The notes: a model not told the origin generated them from the letters alone. 33,260 nucleotides of DNA from Phycisphaerae bacterium (GCA_030615025.1 JAUXAB010000042.1:1-33260); one strand, 5' to 3'; positions 6,521 through 16,909 are shown, counted from the stretch's first letter. Numbers and translations are program-made.

Positions 6521-9500
6521 TTAGGAGCAGCCCATTGAGTTGCCGCAGTTGAAGCACTTGTAGCAGGTGCCGTTGCGGACCGTAAGCGAGCCACAAACAT
6601 CGCAGGCCGGGGCATCGCTACTGAAATGCGCGAATTGGGCGTTGAATTGCTCCAAAACCTTCACTTCAGACTGCGATGGCCCAGATGCCTCAGCAACACC
6701 TGAGCCCACCAAGGCCCCGATTAGATTCGCAGGGCCAGTAAATCTGCTTGCCAAAGCCGGAGAGGGCTGCTTAGCTGAGGCTGAAAAATCCTGCTTTCCA
6801 TGAACAGCCGTCTCTGCTTTAATTTTCGTCCCGGCTTTTGCTTCGGCAATCTTTTGTGCCAGGTCTTTGGTCTTTTTAACCAGCTCTCTGGCGGTCGTTG
6901 TGTTTTTGCTTACCGTTGGAACCGGCCTTGCTGCCCTATTAGGAATGTTCTCATCCGCATAGCCAGGTAGAAACTGACAGCCCAGCCAGCAGAAAATGTA
7001 ATCAATCAGGCTTTTTGCAAATGGTATATCCTTGTTCGATGTCATTCCTGACGGCTCAAACCGGGCGTGACGGAACTTATCTACCAGGGTGATTAGAGGC
7101 ACACCATACTGCAGTGCCATTGAAGTACAGGTGCCTATAATATCCATAAGGCCACCGACGGTGCTGCCCTCCTTGGCCATGGTGATAAAGAGCTCACCAG
7201 GCTGACCGTCCTCGTACAGCCCCACCGTCAGGTAACCTTCATGTCCTGCGACAGAGAATTTATGCGTTATACTTTGGCGTGTGTCCGGCAGCCGTCGCCT
7301 GAATGGCCTGGCTGGGCTGGACACTTCAGCAGCATCTTTGGCCCTGGTTTTCCTGTGCTTTTTGGTAGAAACAGGCTGCAGCTTCTTAGACCCATCGCGA
7401 TAGATTGCCACCGCCTTTAACCCGAGCTTCCATCCTTCCATATACGCTACGCCAATTTCTTCAGTTGTACTTTCCTTTGGCATATTAACCGTTTTGCTTA
7501 TAGCACCGGATATAAACGGCTGCACCGCAGCCATCATTTTCAGATGTGCCATATAGTGAATATGCCTTTTGCCGATCCGTGGCTTAAAAGCACAATCAAA
7601 GATTGGCAAATGGTCCGAGTTAAGCTTTTGGGCCCCCTCGATAGTTTCATTTTCATCCATATAGTCGCAGATTGATTTGATATCGTCGGCGCTATAGCCG
7701 AGCCGATCCAGAGCCATTGGCACGGTTTTGTTAACAAGTTTGAGCATTCCACCGCCAGCCAATAATTTGTATTTGACTAATGCTATGTCCGGCTCGATGC
7801 CTGTGGTATCACAATCCATCATAAAGCCGATAGTCCCCGTCGGCGCAAGGACGGTTGCCTGAGCGTTACGAAAGCCGACCTTGGAGCCGGCGTCAAAAGC
7901 CTCATTCCAGGCGTCCTTGGCAGCATTGCGCAGATAGTCCGGACAATGAGATTCTGGAATATCATAAGCGTGCTGGCGGTGCATATTTATAACCCTAAGC
8001 ATCGCATCGGTGTTCTTGTCAAATTCCTCAAAAGGCCCCATAAGCTGCGCTATTTCGGCACTTGCCGCGTAAGCCGCTCCCGTCATTATAGCGCTGACTG
8101 CGGCAGCCAATGCCCTTGCCTGGTCGGAATCATAAGCAAGTGCCTGGCTCATAACAACAGAGCCAAGATTGGCGTAACCGAGGCCAAGTGGACGGAACAA
8201 ACGGCTGTTTCCGGTAATTGATTTGTCCGGATAGCTTCCATTATCAACCAGAATCTCCTGAGCAATGATGAACAGCCGAACCGCCTTCTTGAAGCCGACA
8301 ACGTCGAAAGAGCTGTCCTCTTTGCGAAACTTCATAAGGTTCAGTGAAGCCAGATTGCAGGCCGAATCATCGATGAACATATATTCACTGCAGGGGTTTG
8401 AGGCGTTAATCGGCCCCGACTTCGGGCAGGTGTGCCAGCGGTTGATTGTACTGTGGTATTGCAGGCCCGGATCGCCGCAAATCCTTGTACCCTCGGCAAT
8501 TAGCTCCATTAGCTGGCGTGCCGAATGCTCCTGCATTTTTTCGCCCGTTGTTACAGCATAGGTAGCCCACATGCCATCTTTTTCCACCGCTTGCATAAAC
8601 TCATCGGTTACACGCACAGAAAGATTGGAATTTTGAAACATGACGCTGTTATACGCTTCGTTGTTATAATCACCGTTGTAGCCGGCCTCAATAAGTGCCC
8701 GGGCCTTTTCCTCCTCCTCAGTCTTGCAGGTAATGAATTCTTTAATATCAGGATGCTTGACCTTCAGTGACTGCATTTTTGCGGCCCTGCGGGTTTTTCC
8801 GCCCGATTTAATCACCGCTGCTATCTGGTCATAAACCCGCATAAAACTCAAAGGCCCCGACGGTTTGCCTCCGCCGGAGAGCTTCTCTTTACTGCTTCGC
8901 AGTGTTGAAAGGTCGGTGCCGGTTCCTGAGCCGTGCTTGAACAGCATTGCTTCGCTTGTTGCCAGCCGCATTATATCTTCCATCGAGTCCTTGACCGACT
9001 GGATAAAGCAGGCTGATGCCTGTGGATACTCATAGCTGTTTTCACAGGCAACCGCTTCTCTGCGCTGTGGGTCCCAATGGAAATTGTGTTTGCTGCCGGC
9101 AATACCATAGACATCGAAAAGCCCCACATTGAACCATACAGGCGAATTAAATGCCCCGTACTGATTTACACACAACCAGGTCAACTCATTGTAGAAAGCC
9201 TCAGCATCCTCGTTAGTGGCGAAGTAACCGTCTCTTTTTCCGCGGTCAGCGATCATTTTGCAGACGCGGTGGACAAGCTGCTTTACCGAATGCTCCCGCA
9301 GGCCAGTCTCGACATCACCATAGAAGTATTTGCTCACCACCACCTTTGTCGCCAACTGGCTCCACGACGCGGGCACTTCGATATTGTCTTGCTCAAAGAT
9401 CGCTTGCCCGCTATCGCCGGTGATCTTGACCGAACGCCTCTCCCATTCGAGCTGTTCAAAGGGATGCACACCTGGGGTTGAAAAGAAATGTTCTATCCTC

Positions 9501-9589
9501 AAACCTCTCGATTTGGGGGCATCCAGAACGGTTTTTAGCTCAGATTGCTCGCTCTTAAATGGGTTTTCAGGCTCGAAGTTATAGGACAT
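6521..9589 (-). CDS. nrdJ: Adenosylcobalamin-dependent (class II) ribonucleotide reductase NrdJ
   Basis: Makes deoxyribonucleotides with B12 as radical source, working with or without oxygen. The 1022-residue product has the class II catalytic core. Cys194 (ASACFIQS) and Cys411 (DSACNLAS) are the expected redox pair, and Asn398, Cys400 and Glu402 in NPCSE are the active site, Cys400 carrying the thiyl radical. RPLGLGYANLG and APTGTIGFMMDCDTTGIEP follow. The C-terminal part holds a DUF-like extension and ends in a cysteine-rich tail (CDVCG...CYKCFNCGNSMGC) that presumably shuttles electrons or binds zinc. GGAGG sits seven bases before the ATG. Two NrdR boxes cover the promoter. No cobalamin riboswitch was recognised upstream. 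Confidence 0.97.
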   Translation of the reverse strand: MSYNFEPENPFKSEQSELKTVLDAPKSRGLRIEHFFSTPGVHPFEQLEWERRSVKITGDSGQAIFEQDNIEVPASWSQLATKVVVSKYFYGDVETGLREHSVKQLVHRVCKMIADRGKRDGYFATNEDAEAFYNELTWLCVNQYGAFNSPVWFNVGLFDVYGIAGSKHNFHWDPQRREAVACENSYEYPQASACFIQSVKDSMEDIMRLATSEAMLFKHGSGTGTDLSTLRSSKEKLSGGGKPSGPLSFMRVYDQIAAVIKSGGKTRRAAKMQSLKVKHPDIKEFITCKTEEEEKARALIEAGYNGDYNNEAYNSVMFQNSNLSVRVTDEFMQAVEKDGMWATYAVTTGEKMQEHSARQLMELIAEGTRICGDPGLQYHSTINRWHTCPKSGPINASNPCSEYMFIDDSACNLASLNLMKFRKEDSSFDVVGFKKAVRLFIIAQEILVDNGSYPDKSITGNSRLFRPLGLGYANLGSVVMSQALAYDSDQARALAAAVSAIMTGAAYAASAEIAQLMGPFEEFDKNTDAMLRVINMHRQHAYDIPESHCPDYLRNAAKDAWNEAFDAGSKVGFRNAQATVLAPTGTIGFMMDCDTTGIEPDIALVKYKLLAGGGMLKLVNKTVPMALDRLGYSADDIKSICDYMDENETIEGAQKLNSDHLPIFDCAFKPRIGKRHIHYMAHLKMMAAVQPFISGAISKTVNMPKESTTEEIGVAYMEGWKLGLKAVAIYRDGSKKLQPVSTKKHRKTRAKDAAEVSSPARPFRRRLPDTRQSITHKFSVAGHEGYLTVGLYEDGQPGELFITMAKEGSTVGGLMDIIGTCTSMALQYGVPLITLVDKFRHARFEPSGMTSNKDIPFAKSLIDYIFCWLGCQFLPGYADENIPNRAARPVPTVSKNTTTARELVKKTKDLAQKIAEAKAGTKIKAETAVHGKQDFSASAKQPSPALASRFTGPANLIGALVGSGVAEASGPSQSEVKVLEQFNAQFAHFSSDAPACDVCGSLTVRNGTCYKCFNCGNSMGCS

Positions 9590-9617
9590 TTATACGCCTC
9601 CATGCGACCTATAGAAA

Positions 9618-9680
9618 TAACAATATGTAGAAAAAATTGCACGAGGTACACAATATATAGTCGGTAAAAACAAGTTACAA
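9618..9680 (-). promoter_or_regulatory. nrdJ promoter with two NrdR boxes
   Basis: Two sites resemble the NrdR consensus ACACTATATATAGTGT: ACACAATATATAGTCG (9648-9663) and TAACAATATGTAGAAA (9618-9633). They start 30 bp apart, about three helical turns, the usual spacing for NrdR pairs. On the minus strand a promoter can be drawn with -35 TTGTAA (9675-9680), 17-bp spacer and -10 TATATT (9652-9657), so one box covers the -10 and the other lies just downstream of the start. This predicts repression of nrdJ by NrdR when dATP is high. Confidence 0.72.
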
Positions 9681-9847
9681 ACTTAATTATGAATTGAATT
9701 ACTGTAAAGATAAAAGTCAGAAATTTTTGGGTAAATTTATTGGCTCTGCCGTTAATCCTTGTAACAGTTGAACCTACGAAAGAAAAATTTTTTTAGAAAG
9801 AAGCAATGTGTTTTTCGATAATCTCACAATGTTGTTACTATAAAGAT

Positions 9848-11206
9848 ATGTCAGCCGAAACAGACGACAAATTTGAAGCAATTCGTGAAAGGATAAAGAG
9901 CTTCCCAGCCGGCCCCGGCCTTTACTTTATGAAAGGCCCGGCCGATAAGGTCCTTTACATCGGCAAGGCCAAAAATCTCCGCGCCAGAGTCAGCAGCTAT
10001 TTTCAGCAAGGCAGCGACCTTGCCGATGCACGCGGGCCGAAAATCACCGAAATGATAAGCAAAGTCAAAACCGTCGATTTCCTGGAAACCGAAACGGAAG
10101 TCGACGCTGTGCTTACCGAAGCCCGCCTGATTAAGGATATTCGCCCGCCTTACAATACAGACCTCGTCGATGACAAAACCTTTCCGTATCTGGAAATTAC
10201 CACAGGAGACGATTTTCCGGGCGTCCATATCACTCGAAAACCCCGGCCAACCGGCAGCAGACTATTCGGGCCCTTCGCAGGTGCCAAGGATCTGCGGCAG
10301 GTTATGGTAATATTGCAAAAAATATTCAAGTTTCGAACCTGCAACCTAAATATCAAAGAAGCAGACCCAAAGCGTAAATTTTTCCGCCCTTGTCTTTTAT
10401 ACAGCATAAAGCAGTGCGCCGCCCCCTGTGCAGCAAAAATCGACAAAAGCGAATACAAAAAAATCGTTACCGACCTTATAAAATTCCTGCGCTCGAAGCG
10501 TTCGACAATTCTGCGGCAGCTAAGGAAGCAGATGGCCGAGGCGGCCCAAAAGCTTAAATACGAGAAAGCTGCGATGTTTCGCGACCGTATCCGACTGATT
10601 GAACGGCTTGACCGCCGGGGCACGCCCGACGAAAACGTTCAGCCGGAAGTCTTCGCCACTGACCCTACCGAAGCCCTCGTACAACTACGAAAACTGCTGC
10701 AAACACCGGAGCCGGTCAGGATTATCGAGGGCATCGATGTTGCCAATATTGCCGGGGCCGATGCAGTCGGCTCGCTGGTGAAATTCATTGACGGCAGGCC
10801 CTTCAAAAGCGGCTATCGGCGATTCAAAATCAAAACCGTCAAGGGCATCGACGACTATGCAATGATTGCCGAGGTGGTCAAACGCAGATACAAATATGCA
10901 ATGAGGGGTGAAGAACTCTGGCCCGACCTTGTTTTAATCGACGGCGGCCTCGGCCATCTGCACGCTGCTGAAGAAGCTTTTAGGGAAATGAACGCCCCGA
11001 CTGTTAAAATCGCCTCAATTGCCAAAAAGCAAGAGCATATTTTCCTGCAGGGAAGCTCTAAACCGTTGAAATTGCCCCCCCATTCGCCTGCCCGCAAACT
11101 GCTGCAATACGTCCGGGACGAAGCCCACCGCTTCGCTCAGCATTACCACCACATCCTGCGAAGCAAAAAAATGATAGGCAAAAAGTCTCAGAAAGACAAA
11201 TATTGA
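9848..11206 (+). CDS. uvrC: UvrABC excinuclease subunit C, short form lacking the HhH domain
   Basis: UvrC makes both incisions in nucleotide excision repair. The N-terminal GIY-YIG nuclease is present (GLY at 24-26, YIG at 37-39), followed by a Cys-containing linker (RPCLLYSIKQCAAPCA), a UVR motif (LRKQMAEAAQKLKYEKAAMFRDRI) and the RNase H-like 5' nuclease with EGIDVAN, LVLIDGG and DEAHRFA, so both catalytic centres look intact. The protein stops just after RFAQHYHHILRSKKM at about 452 residues, against roughly 600 in E. coli; the tandem helix-hairpin-helix is missing and no remnant follows. I prefer the ATG at 9848; an in-frame ATG at 9806 would add 14 residues unlike the family. TACTAT at 9837-9842 could be a -10 for a leaderless message. 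Confidence 0.93.
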   Translation: MSAETDDKFEAIRERIKSFPAGPGLYFMKGPADKVLYIGKAKNLRARVSSYFQQGSDLADARGPKITEMISKVKTVDFLETETEVDAVLTEARLIKDIRPPYNTDLVDDKTFPYLEITTGDDFPGVHITRKPRPTGSRLFGPFAGAKDLRQVMVILQKIFKFRTCNLNIKEADPKRKFFRPCLLYSIKQCAAPCAAKIDKSEYKKIVTDLIKFLRSKRSTILRQLRKQMAEAAQKLKYEKAAMFRDRIRLIERLDRRGTPDENVQPEVFATDPTEALVQLRKLLQTPEPVRIIEGIDVANIAGADAVGSLVKFIDGRPFKSGYRRFKIKTVKGIDDYAMIAEVVKRRYKYAMRGEELWPDLVLIDGGLGHLHAAEEAFREMNAPTVKIASIAKKQEHIFLQGSSKPLKLPPHSPARKLLQYVRDEAHRFAQHYHHILRSKKMIGKKSQKDKY

Positions 11207-11242
11207 TGATGTCTTGACATCATGACGATTTAGCATTATAAT
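11206..11242 (+). promoter_or_regulatory. Consensus promoter and palindromic operator of the toxin-antitoxin pair
   Basis: A perfect TTGACA (11214-11219), exactly 17 bp, and a perfect TATAAT (11237-11242) form a full-consensus sigma-70 promoter. A perfect 8-bp palindrome ATGATGTC-TT-GACATCAT (11206-11223) covers the -35 and starts on the last base of the uvrC stop codon. The ribbon-helix-helix antitoxin encoded downstream is the natural candidate to bind it and shut the strong promoter. Confidence 0.8.
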
Positions 11243-11262
11243 GTTAATCGTGAGGTGCTAAT

Positions 11263-11496
11263 ATGAAGACTAATACGAAAAGAACTACAATTTACCTGGA
11301 TCCCCAGTTGCATCGTGCATTACGCCTAAAAGCAGCAGAAACAGAACATTCGATGTCAGAATTAGTTGAAGAGGCGATTAAGCTTTCTTTAGCAGAGGAT
11401 TCCATTGATTTGGCGGCTTTCGAGCAGCGCAGGAAAGAGCCAAGCCTGGCGTTTGAGGATGTTTTGAAGAAGCTCAGAAAAAATGGTAAAATATAG
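11263..11496 (+). CDS. Ribbon-helix-helix (CopG-type) antitoxin
   Basis: A 77-residue protein with a ribbon-helix-helix fold at the N-terminus: strand RTTIYLDPQLHRALRLKAAE followed by a second helix SMSELVEEAIKLSL. The C-terminal half (about 45-77), charged and ending KKLRKNGKI, would wrap the toxin. GAGG lies eight bases before the ATG. The gene overlaps the downstream toxin gene by 14 bases and follows a palindromic operator, the classic antitoxin-first autoregulated layout. Confidence 0.88.
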   Translation: MKTNTKRTTIYLDPQLHRALRLKAAETEHSMSELVEEAIKLSLAEDSIDLAAFEQRRKEPSLAFEDVLKKLRKNGKI

Positions 11497-11743
11497 AATA
11501 ACCATAAAAAAATCCGCTGCAAAAGAGCTGGCAGACATCCCAAAGAAAGACCTGCCGAAAATCGTCAAACGCATTCAAACACTGGCCCAAAATCCAAGAC
11601 CTCACGGCTCGCAGAAGCTTTCGCGCAAAGAACAATATCGTGTTAGACAAGGAGATTACAGAATAGTCTATTCTGTCGACGATAAAGTTTTGGCAGTAGA
11701 TGTAGTCAAAATCGGCCCCAGGCGAGAAGTCTATCGCCCCTAA
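11483..11743 (+). CDS. RelE/ParE-family toxin
   Basis: An 86-residue basic protein with the RelE/ParE pattern. The N-terminal strand YRITIKKSAAKELADIP is followed by helices PKKDLPKIVKRIQTLAQNP, then SQKLSRKEQYRVRQGDYRIVYSV and a terminal VVKIGPRREVYR. RelE members cleave mRNA in the ribosome while ParE members poison gyrase; the sequence alone does not separate them, though the Arg-rich C-terminus with a final Tyr-Arg fits a RelE-type nuclease. It overlaps the antitoxin gene by 14 bases and is translationally coupled to it. Confidence 0.88.
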   Translation: MVKYRITIKKSAAKELADIPKKDLPKIVKRIQTLAQNPRPHGSQKLSRKEQYRVRQGDYRIVYSVDDKVLAVDVVKIGPRREVYRP

Positions 11744-11839
11744 GGGGGCTGACAACACTAAAGGGCAAGCCAAGCAGCAAGAGAGTGGCACGTTCGAGTA
11801 CGATTGTTACCAACACGGCATAGGCAGCTCTGCCCTGGG

Positions 11840-12058
11840 TCAAGACGTTCTTGCGATCGACTTTGCTTTATCCGCGTCTACAATCAATTCTACATGCCCG
11901 CAGTCATAACACATGATGGTGTCAATAGGAACTCCCGTCGTGAGCACCGTTACTAACTTAGCATTCTTGGGACGAGAATAAATCTTCCCGGTGGATTGAA
12001 ACTCACCATCTTCAAGATTAGTGCCGCCACATCTCAAACATTTCCTTTCTTCACTCAT
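11840..12058 (-). CDS. Small zinc-ribbon protein of unknown function
   Basis: A 72-residue protein with two CxxC knuckles, CLRCGG near the start and CYDCGH about 40 residues later, which should bind one zinc. Between them lies a hydrophobic beta-rich segment (AKLVTVLTTGVPIDTIM). I chose the ATG at 12056-12058 because AAAGG lies seven bases upstream; a GTG five codons earlier is less likely. It stands alone, convergent with the toxin gene. I do not recognise a named family and assign no function beyond zinc binding. Confidence 0.7.
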   Translation of the reverse strand: MSEERKCLRCGGTNLEDGEFQSTGKIYSRPKNAKLVTVLTTGVPIDTIMCYDCGHVELIVDADKAKSIARTS

Positions 12059-12327
12059 AATGCAACCTTTCACCTGATATTTCCTATAAAAATTCTACAC
12101 AGCTATACTGGTACCCTCCGCTCTTTCCTGTTAACAGTGCATCTGAACCCAGCTTATTTCTATTTCGGTCTTTTTCGAATGTCGCGTTACTACCTCTCGC
12201 ACAGGCTGCCAAACAAGGCCAGAAAGGGCAAAATCGGCGCTGTAAAAAAGTGTTTTCGGACTAAACTGGAGTTTTTCGGAAGCTCTAAAAAAGGCAGAAG
12301 GAAAAGAAATCTGTTGCCGATATACAA

Positions 12328-13407
12328 CTATCGTCCTTTGTATCCGGTCTGGGTATGGAGCATTTCTATAAAGGCCAACATATTTTCGAGCGAGACATCG
12401 CCCTCGACGGCGTGGGCCGGGGCGAAGATATATCCGCCATCTTTGCCTGCTTTTAGCAGTTTGGTTGTTGCACTCTTAACATCTTCTACCGAACCGTATG
12501 GCAGGGTCTGCTGCGTGGACAGCCCCCCGTGAAACGCAAGCCGGCCCCTGTATCTTTTCATAAGGTCAAAGACGTCCATAACCTCCGGCTGAAACGGATT
12601 GAAGCAGTTGAGGCCGATTTCAATCAAATCATCAAACAACTCATCTACTTTGCCGCACGAATGAATCATGACGTATTTGCCGGCCTCCCGAACCACCGCG
12701 TACATCCGCTTCAACTCCGGGTAAATAAACTGGCGCCAGAGGCGCAGCCCCATCTGCAAGCCCGTCTGCTGGCCCCAGTCATCGCCGAAATAAACTGCGT
12801 CTATATCATATTTCAAAGCCTGCCTAACCTGGGCGATATTATAGTCGGCTATCGTACGCAACAGCTCACGCACAAAGTCCGGATGGTCCAGGAAATCCAT
12901 AAGCAAGTTTTGCATACCACGAAGAGTCCATGCCCGCTCATAAAGTGAAAAACCAATCTTAAAAACTCGAAAACAATCACTATACCTGGATATCTTTTCA
13001 GGAACGTCCTCAAAAAAACGTCTATCGAGCGGGTCGGGGAACTCATATCTCTCGAGCGTAGGCTCCGGCAAAAGACATCCCTCAACAATGCCTATGTCCT
13101 TGTCCACACTGCGGTCCCACACGACACCGAAAACGTCACGGAACCGATCATTACCAAGAGCAGTGAAAAAGCCGATATCACTGCCAAGCTTGACAAAATG
13201 GTTATCTAAAAGTCTGTCTAAATCCTCCTCGCCAAAGTGCTTTCGCAACTTTTCAGCCGCCTCTACGGTAAAGCCGCAGTGCCACGGTACATACGGGACC
13301 TTCCGGCCCTCAATGGCCAGCTTAACCACTTCTCTTTTGTCCATTAGCCGGGTTCCCAAATTAAATAAATCAGGAGGGTATTTTTCAGGAGCATATTGAA
13401 ATTTCAT
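12328..13407 (-). CDS. Uroporphyrinogen decarboxylase (URO-D) superfamily protein
   Basis: About 359 residues with a URO-D TIM-barrel: KREVVKLAIEGRKVPYVPWH at the start, DAVYFGDDWGQQTGLQM in the middle (the GDDxG segment is typical of the superfamily), then MIHSCGKVDELFDDLIEIGLNCFNPFQPEVMDVFDLMKRY and LAFHGGLSTQQTLPYGS. Such proteins include true HemE and many corrinoid methyltransferases (MtaA/CmuA-like). No other heme gene is nearby and the IHSCG metal-ligand pattern points to the methyltransferase-like branch, but the substrate is unknown. I take the ATG at 13405-13407, which overlaps the ribD end by 23 bases. An in-frame ATG at about 13344 is the alternative. Confidence 0.85.
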   Translation of the reverse strand: MKFQYAPEKYPPDLFNLGTRLMDKREVVKLAIEGRKVPYVPWHCGFTVEAAEKLRKHFGEEDLDRLLDNHFVKLGSDIGFFTALGNDRFRDVFGVVWDRSVDKDIGIVEGCLLPEPTLERYEFPDPLDRRFFEDVPEKISRYSDCFRVFKIGFSLYERAWTLRGMQNLLMDFLDHPDFVRELLRTIADYNIAQVRQALKYDIDAVYFGDDWGQQTGLQMGLRLWRQFIYPELKRMYAVVREAGKYVMIHSCGKVDELFDDLIEIGLNCFNPFQPEVMDVFDLMKRYRGRLAFHGGLSTQQTLPYGSVEDVKSATTKLLKAGKDGGYIFAPAHAVEGDVSLENMLAFIEMLHTQTGYKGR

Positions 13408-14587
13408 CAAGTGTTTTCTTCGACAAGCCGGTCAGGCGAACATCATCGCCGAAACGCTCAATTTCAACGTGATGTAAGCCTACAGCTTCGGTCAATTCTG
13501 CCATCGACAGGCTTATTGCGACGCTGCCCTGTCGGCCGAGTATCTTCGGTGCGATATAAACGACAATTTGGTCGACGAGTCGCTCCTTCAAAAATGAGGC
13601 TATTACTGTCGGCCCACCTTCGACAAGTAATTGAGTGACGCCGCGTTTAGCTAATTCACAAGTGAGAAAATATAGATTAGAGCGGCCCTGTGCATCCGGG
13701 TAAGCAAGCACTTCAGCTCCCTTTCGGGTAATCCTCTCCACAGTTTGGGGATTTACCCGGAGCGCTTGTTGACTCGTTAAGATTAGCACAGGGGCTTCTT
13801 TAGCCGTTGCAAGCAGCTTGCAATCCAACGGAATCCTTAAATTGCTGTCGAGAACAATTCTGGTGGCTTGTTTGCCTTTGCTCGGCCGGGCCCCGTTAGA
13901 AGTAAGTCCCTGTGGAGCACTGGCGGACTTTTGGTGCGGGCTTCTAACGGGGCGGGCTGTCAATAGTGGGTCGTCAGCGATTACCGTATTGACACCTACC
14001 AATATGCCTGAAGCCCGACGGCGCAGTTTGTGCACGTCTTTTCTGCTTTCTTCTCCCGAAATCCACTGGGACCCGTGCCCCGCCCAGGCCATCTTGCCGT
14101 CGATGCTTTGTGCCCATTTCAATATCACCCAGCACTTGCCGGTAGTAGCAAATTTGATAAAAGGGGCATTTAGCAGACGCGCTTGCAGTTCACAAACACC
14201 GGTTTGTACCTCGATTCCCGCATTGCACAGTTGCTTGACGCCTTTGCCGTTAGCGTGCTCCGAGGGATCAATCGTTGCCACGACAACCTTTGCCACCCCA
14301 GCGGCAATTATTGCATCCGTACAAGGCCCGGTCTTTGCCTGATGACAACACGGCTCAAGCGTAACATACATCGTAGCTCCCCGCGGATTAACACTCAGCG
14401 TTTTGCAATCTTCCAGAGCGTTTATCTCTGCGTGGGGGCCGCCAAATTTCTTGTGCCAGCCCTTCCCGATAACCTGATTTGCTTTTACAATAACGGCCCC
14501 GACTGCCGGATTCGGCTCGACTGAGCCGATACCTCGCCGCGCCAACTTCAAGGCGGCCTGCATATATTTCTTGTCCTGGTCAGCCAT
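13385..14587 (-). CDS. ribD: Bifunctional riboflavin synthesis deaminase/reductase RibD, with an in-frame insertion
   Basis: Deaminates and then reduces the pyrimidine intermediate of riboflavin synthesis. The deaminase domain (residues 1-145) has the zinc motifs HAE at 52-54 and PCC with a further Cys (LEPCCHQAKTGPC, 78-89). The reductase domain (about 153-400) shows LKWAQSIDGKMA, SGILVGVNTVIADDPLLTARP and LLVEGGPTVIASFL. Residues 214-235 are extra: they come from a 64-bp palindromic element plus a 2-bp duplication (66 bp, 22 codons). Removing them restores a family-like TARP-SKGKQATRIVLDS. The ATG directly follows the ligA TAA, so translation is coupled. Other riboflavin genes are not in the window. 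Confidence 0.95.
   Translation of the reverse strand: MADQDKKYMQAALKLARRGIGSVEPNPAVGAVIVKANQVIGKGWHKKFGGPHAEINALEDCKTLSVNPRGATMYVTLEPCCHQAKTGPCTDAIIAAGVAKVVVATIDPSEHANGKGVKQLCNAGIEVQTGVCELQARLLNAPFIKFATTGKCWVILKWAQSIDGKMAWAGHGSQWISGEESRKDVHKLRRRASGILVGVNTVIADDPLLTARPVRSPHQKSASAPQGLTSNGARPSKGKQATRIVLDSNLRIPLDCKLLATAKEAPVLILTSQQALRVNPQTVERITRKGAEVLAYPDAQGRSNLYFLTCELAKRGVTQLLVEGGPTVIASFLKERLVDQIVVYIAPKILGRQGSVAISLSMAELTEAVGLHHVEIERFGDDVRLTGLSKKTLDEISICS
13890..13953. repeat. 64-bp palindromic mini-element inserted in ribD (copy 1)
   Basis: The ends form perfect 13-bp inverted repeats GCCCCGTTAGAAG (13890-13902) and CTTCTAACGGGGC (13941-13953). A second inner stem AAGTCC/GGACTT lies at 13904-13909 and 13925-13930. 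GG occurs on both flanks (13888-13889, 13954-13955), consistent with a 2-bp target duplication. It encodes no protein of its own but is read through as 22 residues of RibD. Confidence 0.82.
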
Positions 14588-16647
<2,060 letters not shown>

Positions 16648-16712
16648 GCCCCGTTAGATGCAAAATGCTTCCGGGGAAAAACCATCTAATTTGAGAAAGC
16701 ATCTAACGGGGC
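16648..16712. repeat. 65-bp palindromic mini-element upstream of ligA (copy 2)
   Basis: Perfect 14-bp terminal inverted repeats GCCCCGTTAGATGC (16648-16661) and GCATCTAACGGGGC (16699-16712). It shares the outer 11 bases with the element in ribD but not the interior. Where the stems differ (GAAG against GATGC) both arms have changed together. AA flanks both ends (16646-16647, 16713-16714), again a possible 2-bp duplication. Confidence 0.8.
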
Positions 16713-16909
16713 AAGACTTTGGTTATCATAACGCCTGGCAGCGAAAAAAATTTCCACAAGTAAGGATGGACAACGGCAGTGGACTCGGTTAATATCAAAC
16801 ATAAATGGCCTGTGCATTTGTAATTTGTGAAAACAGGACGTTTTTATTTTTTTCTATACCGATATGTCGAGTGGTGCATAACCAAACGAAGTGTTGGAGA
16901 CAAGCGCGA

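Noticed and set aside
9590..9847. Cobalamin riboswitch upstream of nrdJ
   Set aside because: The leader is only about 55 bases after the predicted start and no B12-box-like sequence was recognised.
11996..12532. Plus-strand frame of 178 codons
   Set aside because: It spans the start of the zinc-ribbon gene, a non-coding gap and the end of the UroD-family gene in antisense; no family resemblance.
16713..16909. Molybdenum cofactor riboswitch or ModE operator before the cofactor block
   Set aside because: No convincing conserved structure or ModE palindrome was seen; CGATATGTCG is only an imperfect dyad.
16805..16909. Longer N-terminus for the small CQLGCF protein
   Set aside because: The upstream codons have no family-like sequence and the ATG at 16910 has a properly spaced GGAG.
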